Shown one piece after another: positions 26,287 to 40,260 of a stretch of DNA of 64,000 bases; within the stretch, counting starts at the first letter, position 1, and each line of letters starts with the position of its first letter. The notes below the pieces were generated by a model. It was not told the DNA's origin. It saw only the letters and a program-made list of their open reading frames with translations, and did no database searches. The DNA lies in NCBI GenBank assembly GCA_948099385.1, contig CANUEZ040000205.1, forward strand, positions 372,001 through 436,000, read 5' to 3'. Made by a program: the position numbers and the translations under genes. This DNA is from Fasciola hepatica. Lineage: Eukaryota > Platyhelminthes > Trematoda > Plagiorchiida > Fasciolidae.

Positions 26287-29200
26287 ATGAGCATTGCAAA
26301 TGGACCGAGTCCACACGGGGACACGTACAAAGGTTGGGGTGAACGATTGTCAATAGAACACCCGAACCACAAGGCTATCCGATATGGCTCTGAACGCTTT
26401 GTTCAACATATACACTACATGATATAGCACACTCCCCAAACTGGCTTCAGCTTTCAAATTGGCGTTTTACGGTGAGAAACAAATTCTCGCAAACCGATCC
26501 AATCCTATGTTCCATCACTTCTCCATTTATGGGCCTAAGTAAAACCAAGGCATTCCCTTATGAACAATCCACACTAATTGCTGATACACGGCAACTGAGC
26601 AATAGCAGAGTAGATTTGTATAATATGATTCTCCATGCAGCTTGAACACTGAAGTGACCATTGAAAATTATTGAAGCACAGTACAGCTGTTTGATCCCCT
26701 AAGGGAATCATGAGCATTGCAAATGGACCGAGTCCACACGGGGACACGTACAAGGGTTGGGGTGAATGCTTGTCAATAGAACACCCGAACCACAAGGCTA
26801 TCCCATATGGCTCTGAACGCTTTGTTCAACATATACACTACATGATATAGCACACTCCCCAAACTGGCTTCGGCTTTCAAATTGGCTTTTTACGGTGAGA
26901 AACAAATTCTCGCGCACCGATCCAATCATATGTTCCATCACTTCTCCATTTATGGGCCTAAGTAAAACCAAGGCATGCGCTGATGAACAATGTACACAAA
27001 TTGCTGATACAATGCAATTGAGCAGTAGCAGAGTAGATTTGTTTAATATGATTCTCCATGCAGCTTGAACACTGAACTGACCATTGAAAATTCTGGAAGC
27101 ACTGTACAGCTGTTTGATCCGTTAAGGGAATCATGAGCATTGCAAATGGACCGAGTCCACACGGGGACACGTACAAGGGTTGGGGTGAACGATTGTCAAT
27201 AGAACACCCGAACCACAAGGCTATCCGATATGGGTCTGAACGCTTTGTTCAACATATACACTACATGATATAGCACACTCCCCAAACTGGCTTCGGCTTT
27301 CAAATTGGCTTCTTACGGTGAGAAACAAATTCTCGCACACCGATCCAATCCTATGTTCCATCACTTCTCCATTTATGGGCCTAAGTAAAACCAAGGCATT
27401 CCCTTATGAAAAATCAACACAAATTTCTGATACAATGCAATTGAGCAGTAGCAGAGTAGATTTGTATAATATGATTCTCCATGCAGCTTGAACACTGAAC
27501 TGACGATTGAAAATTATGGAAGCAATGTACAGCTGTTTGATCCCCTAAGGGAATCATGAGCAATGCCAATGGACCGAGTCCACACGGGGACACGTACAAG
27601 GGTTGGGGTGAACGATTGTCAATATAACACCCGAACCACAAGGCTATCCGATATGGCTCTGAACGCTTTGTTCAACATATACACTACATGATATAGCACA
27701 CTCCCCAAACTGGCTTCGGCTTTCAAATTGGCTTTTTACGGTGAGAACAAAATTCTCGCACACCGATCCAATCCTATGTTCCATCACTTCTCCATTTATG
27801 GGCCTAAGTAAAACCAAGGCATTATCTTATGAACAATCCACACAAATTGCTGATACAATGCAATTGAGCAGTAGCAGAGTAGATTTGTATAATATGATTC
27901 TCCATGCAGCTTGAACACTGAACTGACCATTGAAAATGATGGAAGCACTGTACAGCTGTTTGATCCGCTAAGGGAATCATGAGCATTGCAAATGGACCGA
28001 GTCCACACGGGGACACGTACAAGGGTTGGGGTGAACGATTGTCAATAGAACACCCGAACCACAAGGCTATCCGATATGGCTCTGAACGCTTTGTTCAACA
28101 TATACACTACATGATATAGCACACTCCCCAAACTGGCTTCGGCTTTCAAATTGGCTTTTTACGGTGAGAAACAAATTCTCGCACACCGATCCAATCCTAT
28201 GTTCCATCACATCTCCATTTATGGGCCTAAGTAAAACCAAGGCATTCCCTCATGAACAATCCACACAAATTGCTGATACAATGCAATTGAGCAGTAGCAG
28301 AGTAGATTTGTATAATATGATTCTCCATGCAGCTCGAACATTGAACTGACCATTGAAAATGATGGAAGCACTGTACAGCTGTTTGATCCCCTAAGGGAAT
28401 CATGAGCATTGCAAATGGACCGAGTCCACACGGGGACACGTACAAGGGTTGGGGTGAACGATTGTCAATAGAACACCCGAACCACAAGGCTATCCGATAT
28501 GGGTCTGAACGCTTTGTTCAACATATACACTACATGATATAGCACACTCCCCAAACTGGCTTCGGCTTTCAAATTGGCTTTTTACGGTAACAACCAAATT
28601 CTCGCACACCGATCCAATCTTATGATCCATCACTTCTCCATTTATGGGCCTAAGTAAAACCAAGGCATTCCCTTATGAACAATCCACACAAATTGCTGAT
28701 ACAATGCAATTGAGCAGTAGCAGTGTAGATTTGTTTAATATGATTCTCCATGCAGCTTGAACACTGAACTGACCATTGAAATTTCTGGAAGCACTGTACA
28801 GCTGTTTGATCCGCTAAGGGAATCATGAGCATTGCAAATGGACCGAGTCCACACGGGGACACGTACAAGGGTTGGGGTGAACGATTGTCAATAGAACACC
28901 CGAACCACAAGGCTATCCGATATGGGTCTGAACGCTTTGTTCAACATATACACTACATGATATAGCACACTCCCCAAACTGGCTTCGGCTTTCAAATTGG
29001 CTTTTTACGGTGAGAACCAAATTCTCGCACACCGATCCAACCCTATGTTCCATCACTTCTCCATTTATGGGCCTAAGTAAAACCAAGGCATTCCCTTATG
29101 AACAATCCACACTAATTTCTCATACAATGCAATTGAGCAGTAGCAGAGTAGATTTGTATAATATGATTCTCCATGCAGCTTGAACACTGAAGTGACCATT

Positions 29201-32200
29201 GAAAATTATGGAAGCACTGTACAGCTGTTTGATCCCCTAAGGGAATCATGAGCATTGCAAATGGACCGAGTCCACACGGGGACACGTACAAGGGTTGGGG
29301 TGAATGCTTGTCAATAGAACACCCGAACCACAAGGCTATCCGATATGGCTCTGAACGCTTTGTTCAACATATACACTACATGATATAGCACACTCCCCAA
29401 ACTGGCTTCGGCTTTCAAATTGGCTTTTTACGGTGAGAAACAAATTCTCGCACACCGATCCAATCCATTGTTCCATCACTTCTCCATTTATGGGCCTAAG
29501 TAAAACCAAGGCATTCCCTTATGAACAATCCACACAAATTGCTGATACAATGCAATTGAGCAGTAGCAGAGTAGATTTGTATAATATGATTCTCCATGCA
29601 GCTTGGACACTGAAGTGACCATTGAAAATGATGGAAGCACTGTACAGCTGTTTGATCCCCTAAGGGAATCATGAGCATTGCAAATGGACCGAGTCCACAC
29701 GGGGACACGTACAAAGGTTGGGGTGAACGATTGTCAATAGAACACCCGAACCACAAGGCTATCCGATATGGCTCTGAACGCTTTGTTCAACATATACACT
29801 ACATGATATAGCACACTCCCCAAACTGGCTTCAGCTTTCAAATTGGCGTTTTACGGTGAGAAACAAATTCTCGCAAACCGATCCAATCCTATGTTCCATC
29901 ACTTCTCCATTTATGGGCCTAAGTAAAACCACGGCATTCCCTTATGAACAATCCACACAAATTGCTGATACAATGCAATTGAGCAGTAGCAGAGTAGATT
30001 TGTATAATATGATTCTCCATGCAGCTTGAACACTGAAGTGACCATTGAAATTTCTGGAAGCACTGTACAGCTGTTTGATCCCCTAAGGGAATCATGAGCA
30101 TTGCAAATGGACCGAGTCCACACGGGGACACGTACAAGGGTTGGGGTGAATGCTTGTCAATAGAACACCCGAACCACAAGGCTATCCCATATGGCTCTGA
30201 ACGCTTTGTTCAACATATACACTACATGATATAGCACACTCCCCAAACTGGCTTCGGCTTTCAAATTGGCTTTTTACGGTGAGAAACAAATTCTCGCACA
30301 CCGATCCAATCATATGTTCCATCACTTCTCCATTTATGGGCCTAAGTAAAACCAAGGCATTCCCTCATGAACAATCCACACAAATTGCTGATACAATGCA
30401 ATTGAGCAGTAGCAGAGTAGATTTGTTTAATATGATTCTCCATGCAGCTTGAACACTGAACTGACCATTGAAAATTCTGGAAGCACTGTACAGCTGTTTG
30501 ATCCGTTAAGGGAATCATGAGCATTGCAAATGGACCGAGTCCACACGGGGACACGTACAAGGGTTGGGGTGAACGATTGTCAATAGAACACCCGAACCAC
30601 AAGGCTATCCGATATGGGTCTGAACGCTTTGTTCAACATAAACACTACATGATATAGCACACTCCCCAAACTGGCTTCGGCTTTCAAATTGGCTTCTTAC
30701 GGTGAGAAACAAATTCTCGCACACCGATCCAATCCTATGTTCCATCACTTCTCCATTTATGGGCCTAAGTAAAACCAAGGCATTCCCTTATGAAAAATCA
30801 ACACAAATTGCTGATACAATGCAATTGAGCAGTAGCAGAGTAGATTTGTATAATATGATTCTCCATGCAGCTTGAACACTGAACTGACGATTGAAAATTA
30901 TGGAAGCAATATACAGCTGTTTGATCCCCTAAGGGAATCATGAGCAATGCCAATGGACCGAGTCCACACGGGGACACGTACAAGGGTTGGGGTGAACGAT
31001 TGTCAATAGAACACCCGAACCACAAGGCTATCCGATATGGCTCTGAACGCTTTGTTCAACATATACACTACATGATATAGCACACTCCCCAAACTGGCTT
31101 CGGCTTTCAAATTGGCTTTTTACGGTGAGAACAAAATTCTCGCACACCGATCCAATCCTATGTTCCATCACTTCTCCATTTATGGGCCTAAGTAAAACCA
31201 AGGCATTATCTTATGAACAATCCACACAAATTGCTGATACAATGCAATTGAGCAGTAGCAGAGTCGATTTGTATAATATGATTCTCCATGCAGCTTGAAC
31301 ACTGAACTGACCATTGAAAATGATGGAAGCACTGTACAGCTGTTTGATCCGCTAAGGGAATCATGAGCATTGCAAATGGACCGAGTCCACACGGGGACAC
31401 GTACAAGGGTTGGGGTGAACGATTGTCAATAGAACACCCGAACCACAAGGCTATCCGATATGGCTCTGAACGCTTTGTTCAACATATACACTACATGATA
31501 TAGCACACTCCCCAAAATGGCTTCGGCTTTCAAATTGGCTTTTTACGGTGAGAAACAAATTCTCGCACACCGATCCAATCCTATGTTCCATCACATCTCC
31601 ATTTATGGGCCTAAGTAAAACCAAGGCATTCCCTCATGAACAATCCACACAAATTGCTGATACAATGCAATTGAGCAGTAGCAGAGTAGATTTGTATAAT
31701 ATGATTCTCCATGCAGCTTGAACACTGAAGTGACCATTGAAAATGATGGAAGCACTGTACAGCTGTTTGATCCCCTAAGGGAATCATGAGCATTGCAAAT
31801 GGACCGAGTCCACACGGGGACACGTACAAGGGTTGGGGTGAACGATTGTCAATAGAACACCCGAACCACAAGGCTATCCGATATGGGTCTGAACGCTTTG
31901 TTCAACATATACACTACATGATATAGCACACTCCCCAAACTGGCTTCGGCTTTCAAATTGGCTTTTTACGGTGAGAAACAAATTCTCGCACACCGATCCA
32001 ATCTTATGATCCATCACTTCTCCATTTATGGGCCTAAGTAAAACCAAGGCATTCCCTTATGAACAATCCACACAAATTGCTGATACAATGCAATTGAGCA
32101 GTAGCAGTGTAGATTTGTTTAATATGATTCTCCATGCAGCTTGAACACTGAACTGACCATTGAAATTTCTGGAAGCACTGTACAGCTGTTTGATCCGCTA

Positions 32201-32600
32201 AGGGAATCATGAGCATTGCAAATGGACCGAGTCCACACGGGGACACGTACAAGGGTTGGGGTGAACGATTGTCAATAGAACACCCGAACCACAAGGCTAT
32301 CCGATATGGGTCTGAACGCTTTGTTCAACATATACACTACATGATATAGCACACTCCCCAAACTGGCTTCGGCTTTCAAATTGGCTTTTTACGGTGAGAA
32401 CCAAATTCTCGCACACCGATCCAACCCTATGTTCCATCACTTCTCCATTTATGGGCCTAAGTAAAACCAAGGCATTCCCTTATGAACAATCCACACTAAT
32501 TTCTCATACAATGCAATTGAGCAGTAGCAGAGTAGATTTGTATAATATGATTCTCCATGCAGCTTGAACACTGAAGTGACCATTGAAAATGATGGAAGCA
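26100..32600 (+). repeat. Higher-order repeat: 3384-bp octamer, nearly two copies
   Basis: About 26100-29200 recurs at about 29484-32590, exactly eight units later. Shared markers, each 3384 bp apart, include GCTTGGACACTG, ACAAAGGTTGG, GGCTTCAGC with GGCGTTTTACGG and CGCAAACCG, TGAATGCTTGTC, AATCATATGTTCC, GATCCGTTAAGGG, GAGCAATGCCAATGG, GCATTATCTTATG, CACATCTCC, AATCTTATGATCC and GAAATTTCTGG. Differences cluster in short patches. Near 26580 the first copy reads ACACGGCAACTGAGCAATAG where the second has the ordinary sequence. Near 26973 it reads GCATGCGCTGATGAAC where the second has GCATTCCCTCATGAAC. Patches like these suggest conversion after duplication. Confidence 0.92.
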
Positions 32601-33268
32601 CTGTACAGCTGTTTGATCCCCTAAGGGAATCATGAGCATTGCAAATGGACCGAGTCCACACGGGGACACGTACAAGGGTTCGGTTGAACGATTGTCAATG
32701 GAACACCCGAACCACAAGGCTATCCGATATGGGTCTGAACGCTTTGTTCAACATATACACTACATGATATAGCACACTCCCCAAACTGGCTTCGCCTTTC
32801 AAATTGGCTTCTTACGGTGAGAAACAAATTCTCGCACACCGATCCAATCCTATGTTCCATCACTTCTCCATTTATGGGCCTAAGTAAAACCAAGGCATTC
32901 CCCTATGAACAATCCACACAAATTGCTGATACAATGCAATTGAGCAGTAGCAGAGTAGATTTGTATAATATGATTCTCCAAGCAGCTTGAACACTGAACT
33001 GACCATTGAAAATTATGGAAGCACTGTACAGCTGTTTGATCCCCTAAGGGAATCATGAGCATTGCAAATGGATCGAGTCCACACGGGGACACGTACAAGG
33101 GTTGGGGTGAACGATTGTCAATAGAACACCCGAACCACAAGGCTATCCGATATGGGTCTGAACGCTTTGTTCAACATATACACTACATGATAAAGCACAC
33201 TCCCCAAACTGGCTTCGGCTTTCAAATTGGCTTTTTACGGTGAGAAACAAATTCTCGCACACCGATCC

Positions 33269-33749
33269 AATCTTATGATCCATCACTTCTCCATTTATGG
33301 GCCTAAGTAAAACCAAGGCATTCCCTTATGAACAATCCACACAAATTGCTGATACAATGCAATTGAGCAGTAGCAGTGTAGATTTGTTTAATATGATTCT
33401 CCATGCAGCTTGAACACTGAACTGACCATTGAAATTTCTGGAAGCACTGTACAGCTGTTTGATCCGCTAAGGGAATCATGAGCATTGCAAATGGACCGAG
33501 TCCACACGGGGACACGTACAAGGGTTGGGGTGAACGATTGTCAATAGAACACCCGAACCACAAGGCTATCCGATATGGGTCTGAACGCTTTGTTCAACAT
33601 ATACACTACATGATATAGCACATTCCCCAAACTGGCTTCGGCTTTCAAATTGGCTTTTTACGGTGAGAACCAAATTCTCGCACACCGATCCAACCCTATG
33701 TTCCATCACTTCTCCATTTATGGGCCTAAGTAAAACCAAGGCATTCCCT
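33269..33749 (+). repeat. Third copy of an octamer fragment, three units downstream
   Basis: AATCTTATGATCC, GTGTAGATTTGTTTAATATG, GAAATTTCTGG and GATCCGC recur together 1269 bp after the copy at 32000-32480. The fragment is thus present at about 28616, 32000 and 33269. It shows that exchange units of three and eight monomers overlap at the right end of the octamer block. Confidence 0.85.
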
Positions 33750-36438
33750 TATGAACAATCCACACAAATTGCTGATACAATGCAATTGAGCAGTAGCAGA
33801 GTAGATTTGTATAATATGATTCTCCATGCAGCTTGAACACTGAACTGACCATTGAAAATTATGGAAGCACTGTACAGCTGTTTGATCCCCTAAGAGAATC
33901 ATGAGCATTGCAAATGGACCGAGTCCACACGGGGACACGTACAAGGGTTGGGGTGAACGATTGTCAATAGAACACCCGAACCACAAGGCTATCCGATATG
34001 GCTCTGAACGCTTTGTTCAACATATACACTACATGATATAGCACACTCCCCAAACTGGCTTCGGCTTTCAAATTGGCTTTTTACGCTGAGAACCAAATTC
34101 TCGCACACCGATCCAATCCTATGTTCCATCACTTCTCCATTTATGGGCCTAAGTAAAACCAAGGCATTCCCTTATGAACAATCCACACAAATTGCTGATA
34201 CAATGCAATTGAGCAGTAGCAGAGTAGATTTGTATAATATGATTCTCCATGCAGCTTGAACACTGAACTGACCATTGAAAATTATGGAAGCACTGTACAG
34301 CTGTTTGATCCGCTAAGAGAATCATGAGCATTGCAAATGGACCGAGTCCACACGGGGACAGGTACAAGGGTTGGGGTGAACGATTGTCAATAGAACACCC
34401 GAACCACAAGGCTAACCGATATGGGTCTGAACGCTTTGTTCAACATATACACTACATGATATAGCACACTCCCCAAACTGGCTTCGGCTTCCAAATTGGC
34501 TTTTTACGGTGAGAAACAAATTCTCGCACACCGATCCAATCCTATGTTCCATCACTTCTCAATTTATGGGCCTAAGTAAAACCAAGGCATTCCCTTATGA
34601 ACAATGTACACTAATTGCTGATACAATGCAATTGAGCAGTAGCAGAGTAGATTTGTATAATCTGATTCTCCATGCAGCTTGAACACTGAACTGACCATTG
34701 AAATTTCTGGAAGCACTGTACAGCTGTTTGATCCACTAAGGGAATCATGAGCATTGCAAATGGACCGAGTCCACACGGGGACACGTGCAAGGGTTGGGCT
34801 GAACGATTGTCAATAGAACACCCGAACCACAAGGCTATCCGGTATGGGTCTCAACGCTTTGTTCAACATATACACTACATGATATAGCACACTCCCCAAA
34901 CTGGCTTCGGCTTTCAAATTGGCTTTTTACGGTGAGAACCAAATTCTCGCACACCGATCCAATCCTATGTTCCAACACTTCTCCATTTATGGGCCTAAGT
35001 AAAACCAAGGCATTCCCTTATGAACAATCCACACAAATTGCTGATACAATGCAATTGAGCAGTAGCAGAGTAGATTTGTATAATATGATTCTCCATGCAG
35101 CTTGAACACTGAACTGACCATTGAAAATTATGGAAGCACTGTACAGCTGTTCGATCCGCTAAGGGAATCATGAGCATTGCAAATGGACCGAGTCCACACG
35201 GGGACACGTACAAGGGTTGGGGTGAATGCTTGTCAATAGAACACCCGAACCACAAGGCTATCCGATATGGCTCTGAACGCTTTGTTCAACATATACACTA
35301 CATGATATAGCACACTCCCCAAACTGGCTTCGGCTTTCAAATTGGCTTTTTACGGTGAGAACCAAATTCTCGCACACCGATCCAATCCTATGTTCCATCA
35401 CTTCTCCATTTATGGGCCTAAGTAAAACCAAGGCATTCCCCTATGAACAATCCACACAAATTGCTGATACAATGCAATTGAGCAGTAGCAGAGTAGATTT
35501 GTTTAATATGATTCTCCATGCAGCTTGAACACTGAACTGACCATTGAAAATGATGGAAGCACTGTACAGCTGTTTGATCCCCTAAGGGAATCATGAGCAT
35601 TGCAAATGGACCGAGTCCACACGGGGACACGTACAAGGGTTGGAGTGAACGATTGTCAATAGAACACCCGAACCACAAGGCTATGCGATATGGGTCTGAA
35701 CGCTTTGTTCAACATATACACTACATGATATAGCACACTCCCCAAACTGGCTTCGGCTTTCAAATTGGCTTTTTACAGTGAGAACAAAATTCTCGCACAC
35801 CGATCCAATCCTATGTTCCATCACTTCTCCATTTATGGGCCTAAGTAAAACCAAGGCATTCCCTCATGATCAATAAACACAAATTGCTGATACAATGCAA
35901 TTGAGCAGTAGCAGGGTAGATTTGTATAATATGATTCTCCATGCAGCTTGAACACTGAACTGACCATTGAAAATTCTGGAAGCACTGTAGAGCTTTTTGA
36001 TCCCCTAAGGGAATCATGAGCATTGCAAATGGACCGAGTCCACACGGGGACACGTACAAGGGTTGGGGTGAACGATTGTCAATAGAACACCCGAACCACA
36101 AGGCTATCCGATATGGCTCTGAACGCTTTGTTCATCATATACACTACATGATATAGCACACTCCCCAAACTGGCTTCGGCTTTCAAATTGGCTTCTTACG
36201 GTGGGAACCAAATTCTCGCACACCGATCCAATCCTATGTTCCATCACTTCTCCATTTATGGGCCTAACTTCAACCAAAGCATTCGCTCATGAACAATCCA
36301 CACAAATTGCTGATACAATGCAAATGAGCAGTAGCAGAGTAGATTTGTATAATATGATTCTCCATGCAGCTTGAACACTGAACTGACCATTGAAAATTAT
36401 GGAAGCACTGTACAGCTGTTTGATCCGCTAAGGGAATC

Positions 36439-36861
36439 ATGAGCATTGCAAATGGACCGAGTCCACACGGGGACACGTACAAGGGTTGGAGTGAACGAAT
36501 GTCATTCGAACTACCGAACCACAGGGCTATCCGATATGGGTCTGAACGCTTTGTTCAACATATACACAACATGATATAGCTCACTCCCTAAAATGGCTTC
36601 GGCTTTCAAATTGGCTTTTTACGGTGAGAAACAAATTCTCGCACACCGATCCAATCCTATGTTCCATCACTTCTCCATTTATGGGCCTAAGTAAAACCAA
36701 GGCATTCCCTTATGAACAATCCACACAAATTGCTGATACAATGCAATTGAGCAGTAGCAGAGTAGATTTGTTTAATATGATTCTCCATGCAGCTTGAACA
36801 CTGAACTGACCATTGAAAATGATGGAAGCACTGTACAGCTGTTTGATCCCCTAAGGGAATC
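36439..36861 (+). repeat. Diverged monomer with altered 36485-36600 patch
   Basis: The first third of this unit is unusual. GGAGTGAACGAATGTCATTCG replaces GGGGTGAACGATTGTCAATAG. GAACTACCGAACCACAGGG, ACACAACATG, AGCTCACTCCCTAAAATGGC and other changes follow. The altered CGAATGTCATTCG is a perfect dyad (CGAATG and CATTCG around T), longer than the ordinary ATTGTCAAT. The rest of the unit is ordinary. Confidence 0.8.
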
Positions 36862-39800
36862 ATGAGCATTGCAAATGGACCGAGTCCATACGGGGACACG
36901 TACAAGGGTTGGGGTGAACGATTGTCAATAGAACACCCGAACCACAAGGCTATCCGATATGGGTCTGAACGCTTTGTTCAACATATACACTACATGATAT
37001 AGCACACTCCCCAAACTGGCTTCGGCTTTCAAATTGGCTTTTTACGGTGAGAAACAAATTCTCGCACACCGATCCAATCATATGTTCCATCACTTCTCCA
37101 TTTATGGGCCTTAGTAAAACCAAGGCATTCCCTTATGAACAATCCACACAAATTGCTGATACAATGCAATTGAGCAGTAGCAGAGTAGATTTGTATAATA
37201 TGATTCTCAATGCAGCTTGAACACTGAAGTGACCATTGAAAATTCTGGAAGCACTGTACAGCTGTTTGATCCCCTAAGGGAATCATGAGCATTGCAAATG
37301 GACCGAGTTCACACGGGGACACGTACAAGGGTTGGGGTGAACGATTGTCAATAGAACACCCGAACCACAAGGCTATCCGATATGGCTCTGAACGCTTTGT
37401 TCAACATATACACTACATGATATAGCACACTCCACAAACTGGCTTCGGCTTTCAAATTGGCTTTTTACAGTGAGAACAAAATTCTCGCACACCGATCCAA
37501 TCCTATGTTCCATCACTTCTCCATTTGTGGGCCTAAGTAAAACCAAGGCATTCCCTTATGAACAATCCACACTAATTGCTGATACAATGCAATTGAGCAG
37601 TAGCAGAGTAGATTTGTATAATATGATTCTCCATGCAGCTTGAACACTGAACTGACCATTGCAAATTCTGGGAGCACTGTACAGCTGTTTGATCCCCTAA
37701 GGGAATCATGAGCATTGCAAATGGACCGAGTCCACACGGGGACACGTACAAGGGTTGGGGTGAACGATTGTCAATAGAACACCCGAACCACAAGGCTATC
37801 CGATATGGGTCTGAACGCTTTGTTCAACATATACACTACATGATATAGCACACTCCCCAAACTGGCTTCGGCTTTCAAATTGGCTTCTTACGGTGAGAAA
37901 CAAATTCTCGCACACCGATCCAATCCTATGTTCCATCACTTCTCCATTTATGGGCCTAAGTAAAACCAAGGCATTCCCTTATGAACAATCCACACAAATT
38001 GCTGATACAATGCAATTGAGCAGTAGCAGAGTAGATTTGCATATTATGATTCTCAATGCAGCTTGAACACTGAACTGACCATTGAAAATTATGGAAGCAC
38101 TGTACAGATGTTTGATCCCCTAAGGGAATCATGAGCATTGCAAATGGACCGAGTCCACACGGGGACACGTACAAGGGTTGGGGTGAACGATTGTCAATAG
38201 AACACCCGAACCACAAGGCTATCCGATATGGGTCTGAACGCTTTGTTCAACATATACACTACATGATATAGCACACTCCCCAAACTGGCTTCGGCTTTCA
38301 AATTGGCTTCTTACGGTGAGAAACAAATTCTCGCACACCGATCCAATCCTATGTTCCATCACTTCTCCATGTATGGGCCTAAGTAAAACCAAGGCATTCC
38401 CTTATGAACAATCCACACAAATTGCTGATACAATGCAATTGAGCAGTAGCAGAGTCGATTTGTATAATATGATTCTCCATGCAGCTTGAACACTGAAGTG
38501 ACCATTGAAAATTATGGAAGCACTGTACAGCTGTTTGATCCCCTAAGGGAATCATGAGCATTGCAAATGGACCGAGTCCACACGGGGACACGTACAAGGG
38601 TTGGGGTGAACGATTGTCAATAGAACATCCGAACCACAAGGCTATCCGATATGGCTCTGAACGCTTTGTTCAACATCTACACTACATGATATAGCACACT
38701 CCACAAACTGGCTTCGGCTTTCAAATTGGCTTTTTACGGTGAGAACAAAATTCTCGCACACCGATCCAATCCTATGTTCCATCACTTCTCCATTTATGGG
38801 CCTAAGTAAAACCAAGGCATTCCCTTATGAACAATCCACACAAATTGCTGATACAATGCAATTGAGCAGTAGCAGAGTAGATTTGTATAATATGATTCTC
38901 CATGCAGCTTGAACACTGAAGTGACCATTGAAAATTATTGAAGCACAGTACAGCTGTTTGATCCCCTAAGGGAATCATGAGCATTGCAAATGGACCGAGT
39001 CCACACGGGGACACGTACAAGGGTTGGGGTGAACGATTGTCAATAGAACACCCGAACCACAAGGCTATCCGATATGGCTCTGAACGCTTTGTTCAACATA
39101 TACACTACATGATATAGCACACTCCCCAAACTGGCTTCGGCTTTCAAATTGGCTTTTTACGGTGAGAACCAAATTCTCGAGCACCGATCCAATCCTATGT
39201 TCCATCACTTCTCCATTTATGGGTCTAAGTAAAACCAAGGCATTCCCTCATGAACAATCCACACAAATTGCTCATACAATGCAACTGAGCAGTAGCAGAG
39301 TAGATTTGTATAATCTGTTTCTCCATGCAGCTTGAACACTGAACTGACCATTGAAAATTATGGAAGCACTGTACAGCTGTTTGATCCGCTAAGGGAATCA
39401 TGAGCATTGCAAATGGACCGAGTCCACACGGGGACACGTACAAGGGTTGGGGTGAACGATTGTCAATAGAACACCCGAACCACAAGGCTATCCGATATGG
39501 GTCTGAACGCTTTGTTCAACATATACACTACATGATATAGCACACTCCCCAAACTGGCTTCGGCTTTCAAATTGGCTTCTTACGGTGAGAAACAAATTCT
39601 CGCACACCGATCCAATCCTATGTTCCATCACTTCTCAATTTATGGGCCTAAGTAAAACCAAGGCATTCCCTTATGAACAATCCACACAAATTGCTGATAC
39701 AATGCAATTGAGCAGTAGCAGAGTAGATTTGTATAATATGATTCTCCATGCAGCTTGAACACTGAACTGACCATTGAAAATTCTGGAAGCACTGTACAGC

Positions 39801-40040
39801 TGTTTGATCCCCTAAGGGAATCATGAGCATTGCAAATGGACCGAGTCCACACGGGGACACGTACAAGGGTTGGGGTGAACGATTGTCAATAGAACACCCG
39901 AACCACAAGGCTATCCGATATGGGTCTGAACGCTTTGTTCAACATATACACTACATGATATAGCACACTCCCCAAACTGGCTTCGGCTTTCAAATTGGTT
40001 TTTAGGGTGAGAACCAAATTCTCGCACACCGATCCAATCC

Positions 40041-40260
40041 TATGTTCCATCACTTCTCCATTTATGGGCCTAAGTAAAACCAAGGCATTATCTTATGAAC
40101 AATCCACACAAATTGCTGATACAATGCAATTGAGCAGTAGCAGAGTAGATTTGTATAATATGATTCTCCATGCAGCTTGAACACTGAACTGACCATTGAA
40201 AATGATGGAAGCACTGTACAGCTGTTTGATCCGCTAAGGGAATCATGAGCATTGCAAATG
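40041..40260 (+). repeat. Distant copy of the GCATTATCTTATG variant
   Basis: GCATTATCTTATG, a marker of the octamer block (27823 and 31207), reappears at 40085 with the same following sequence, including GATGGAAGC and GATCCGC. It lies about 21 units from the nearer octamer copy, outside any block I could define. It is either a remnant of a once larger repeat or a transferred tract. Confidence 0.7.
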
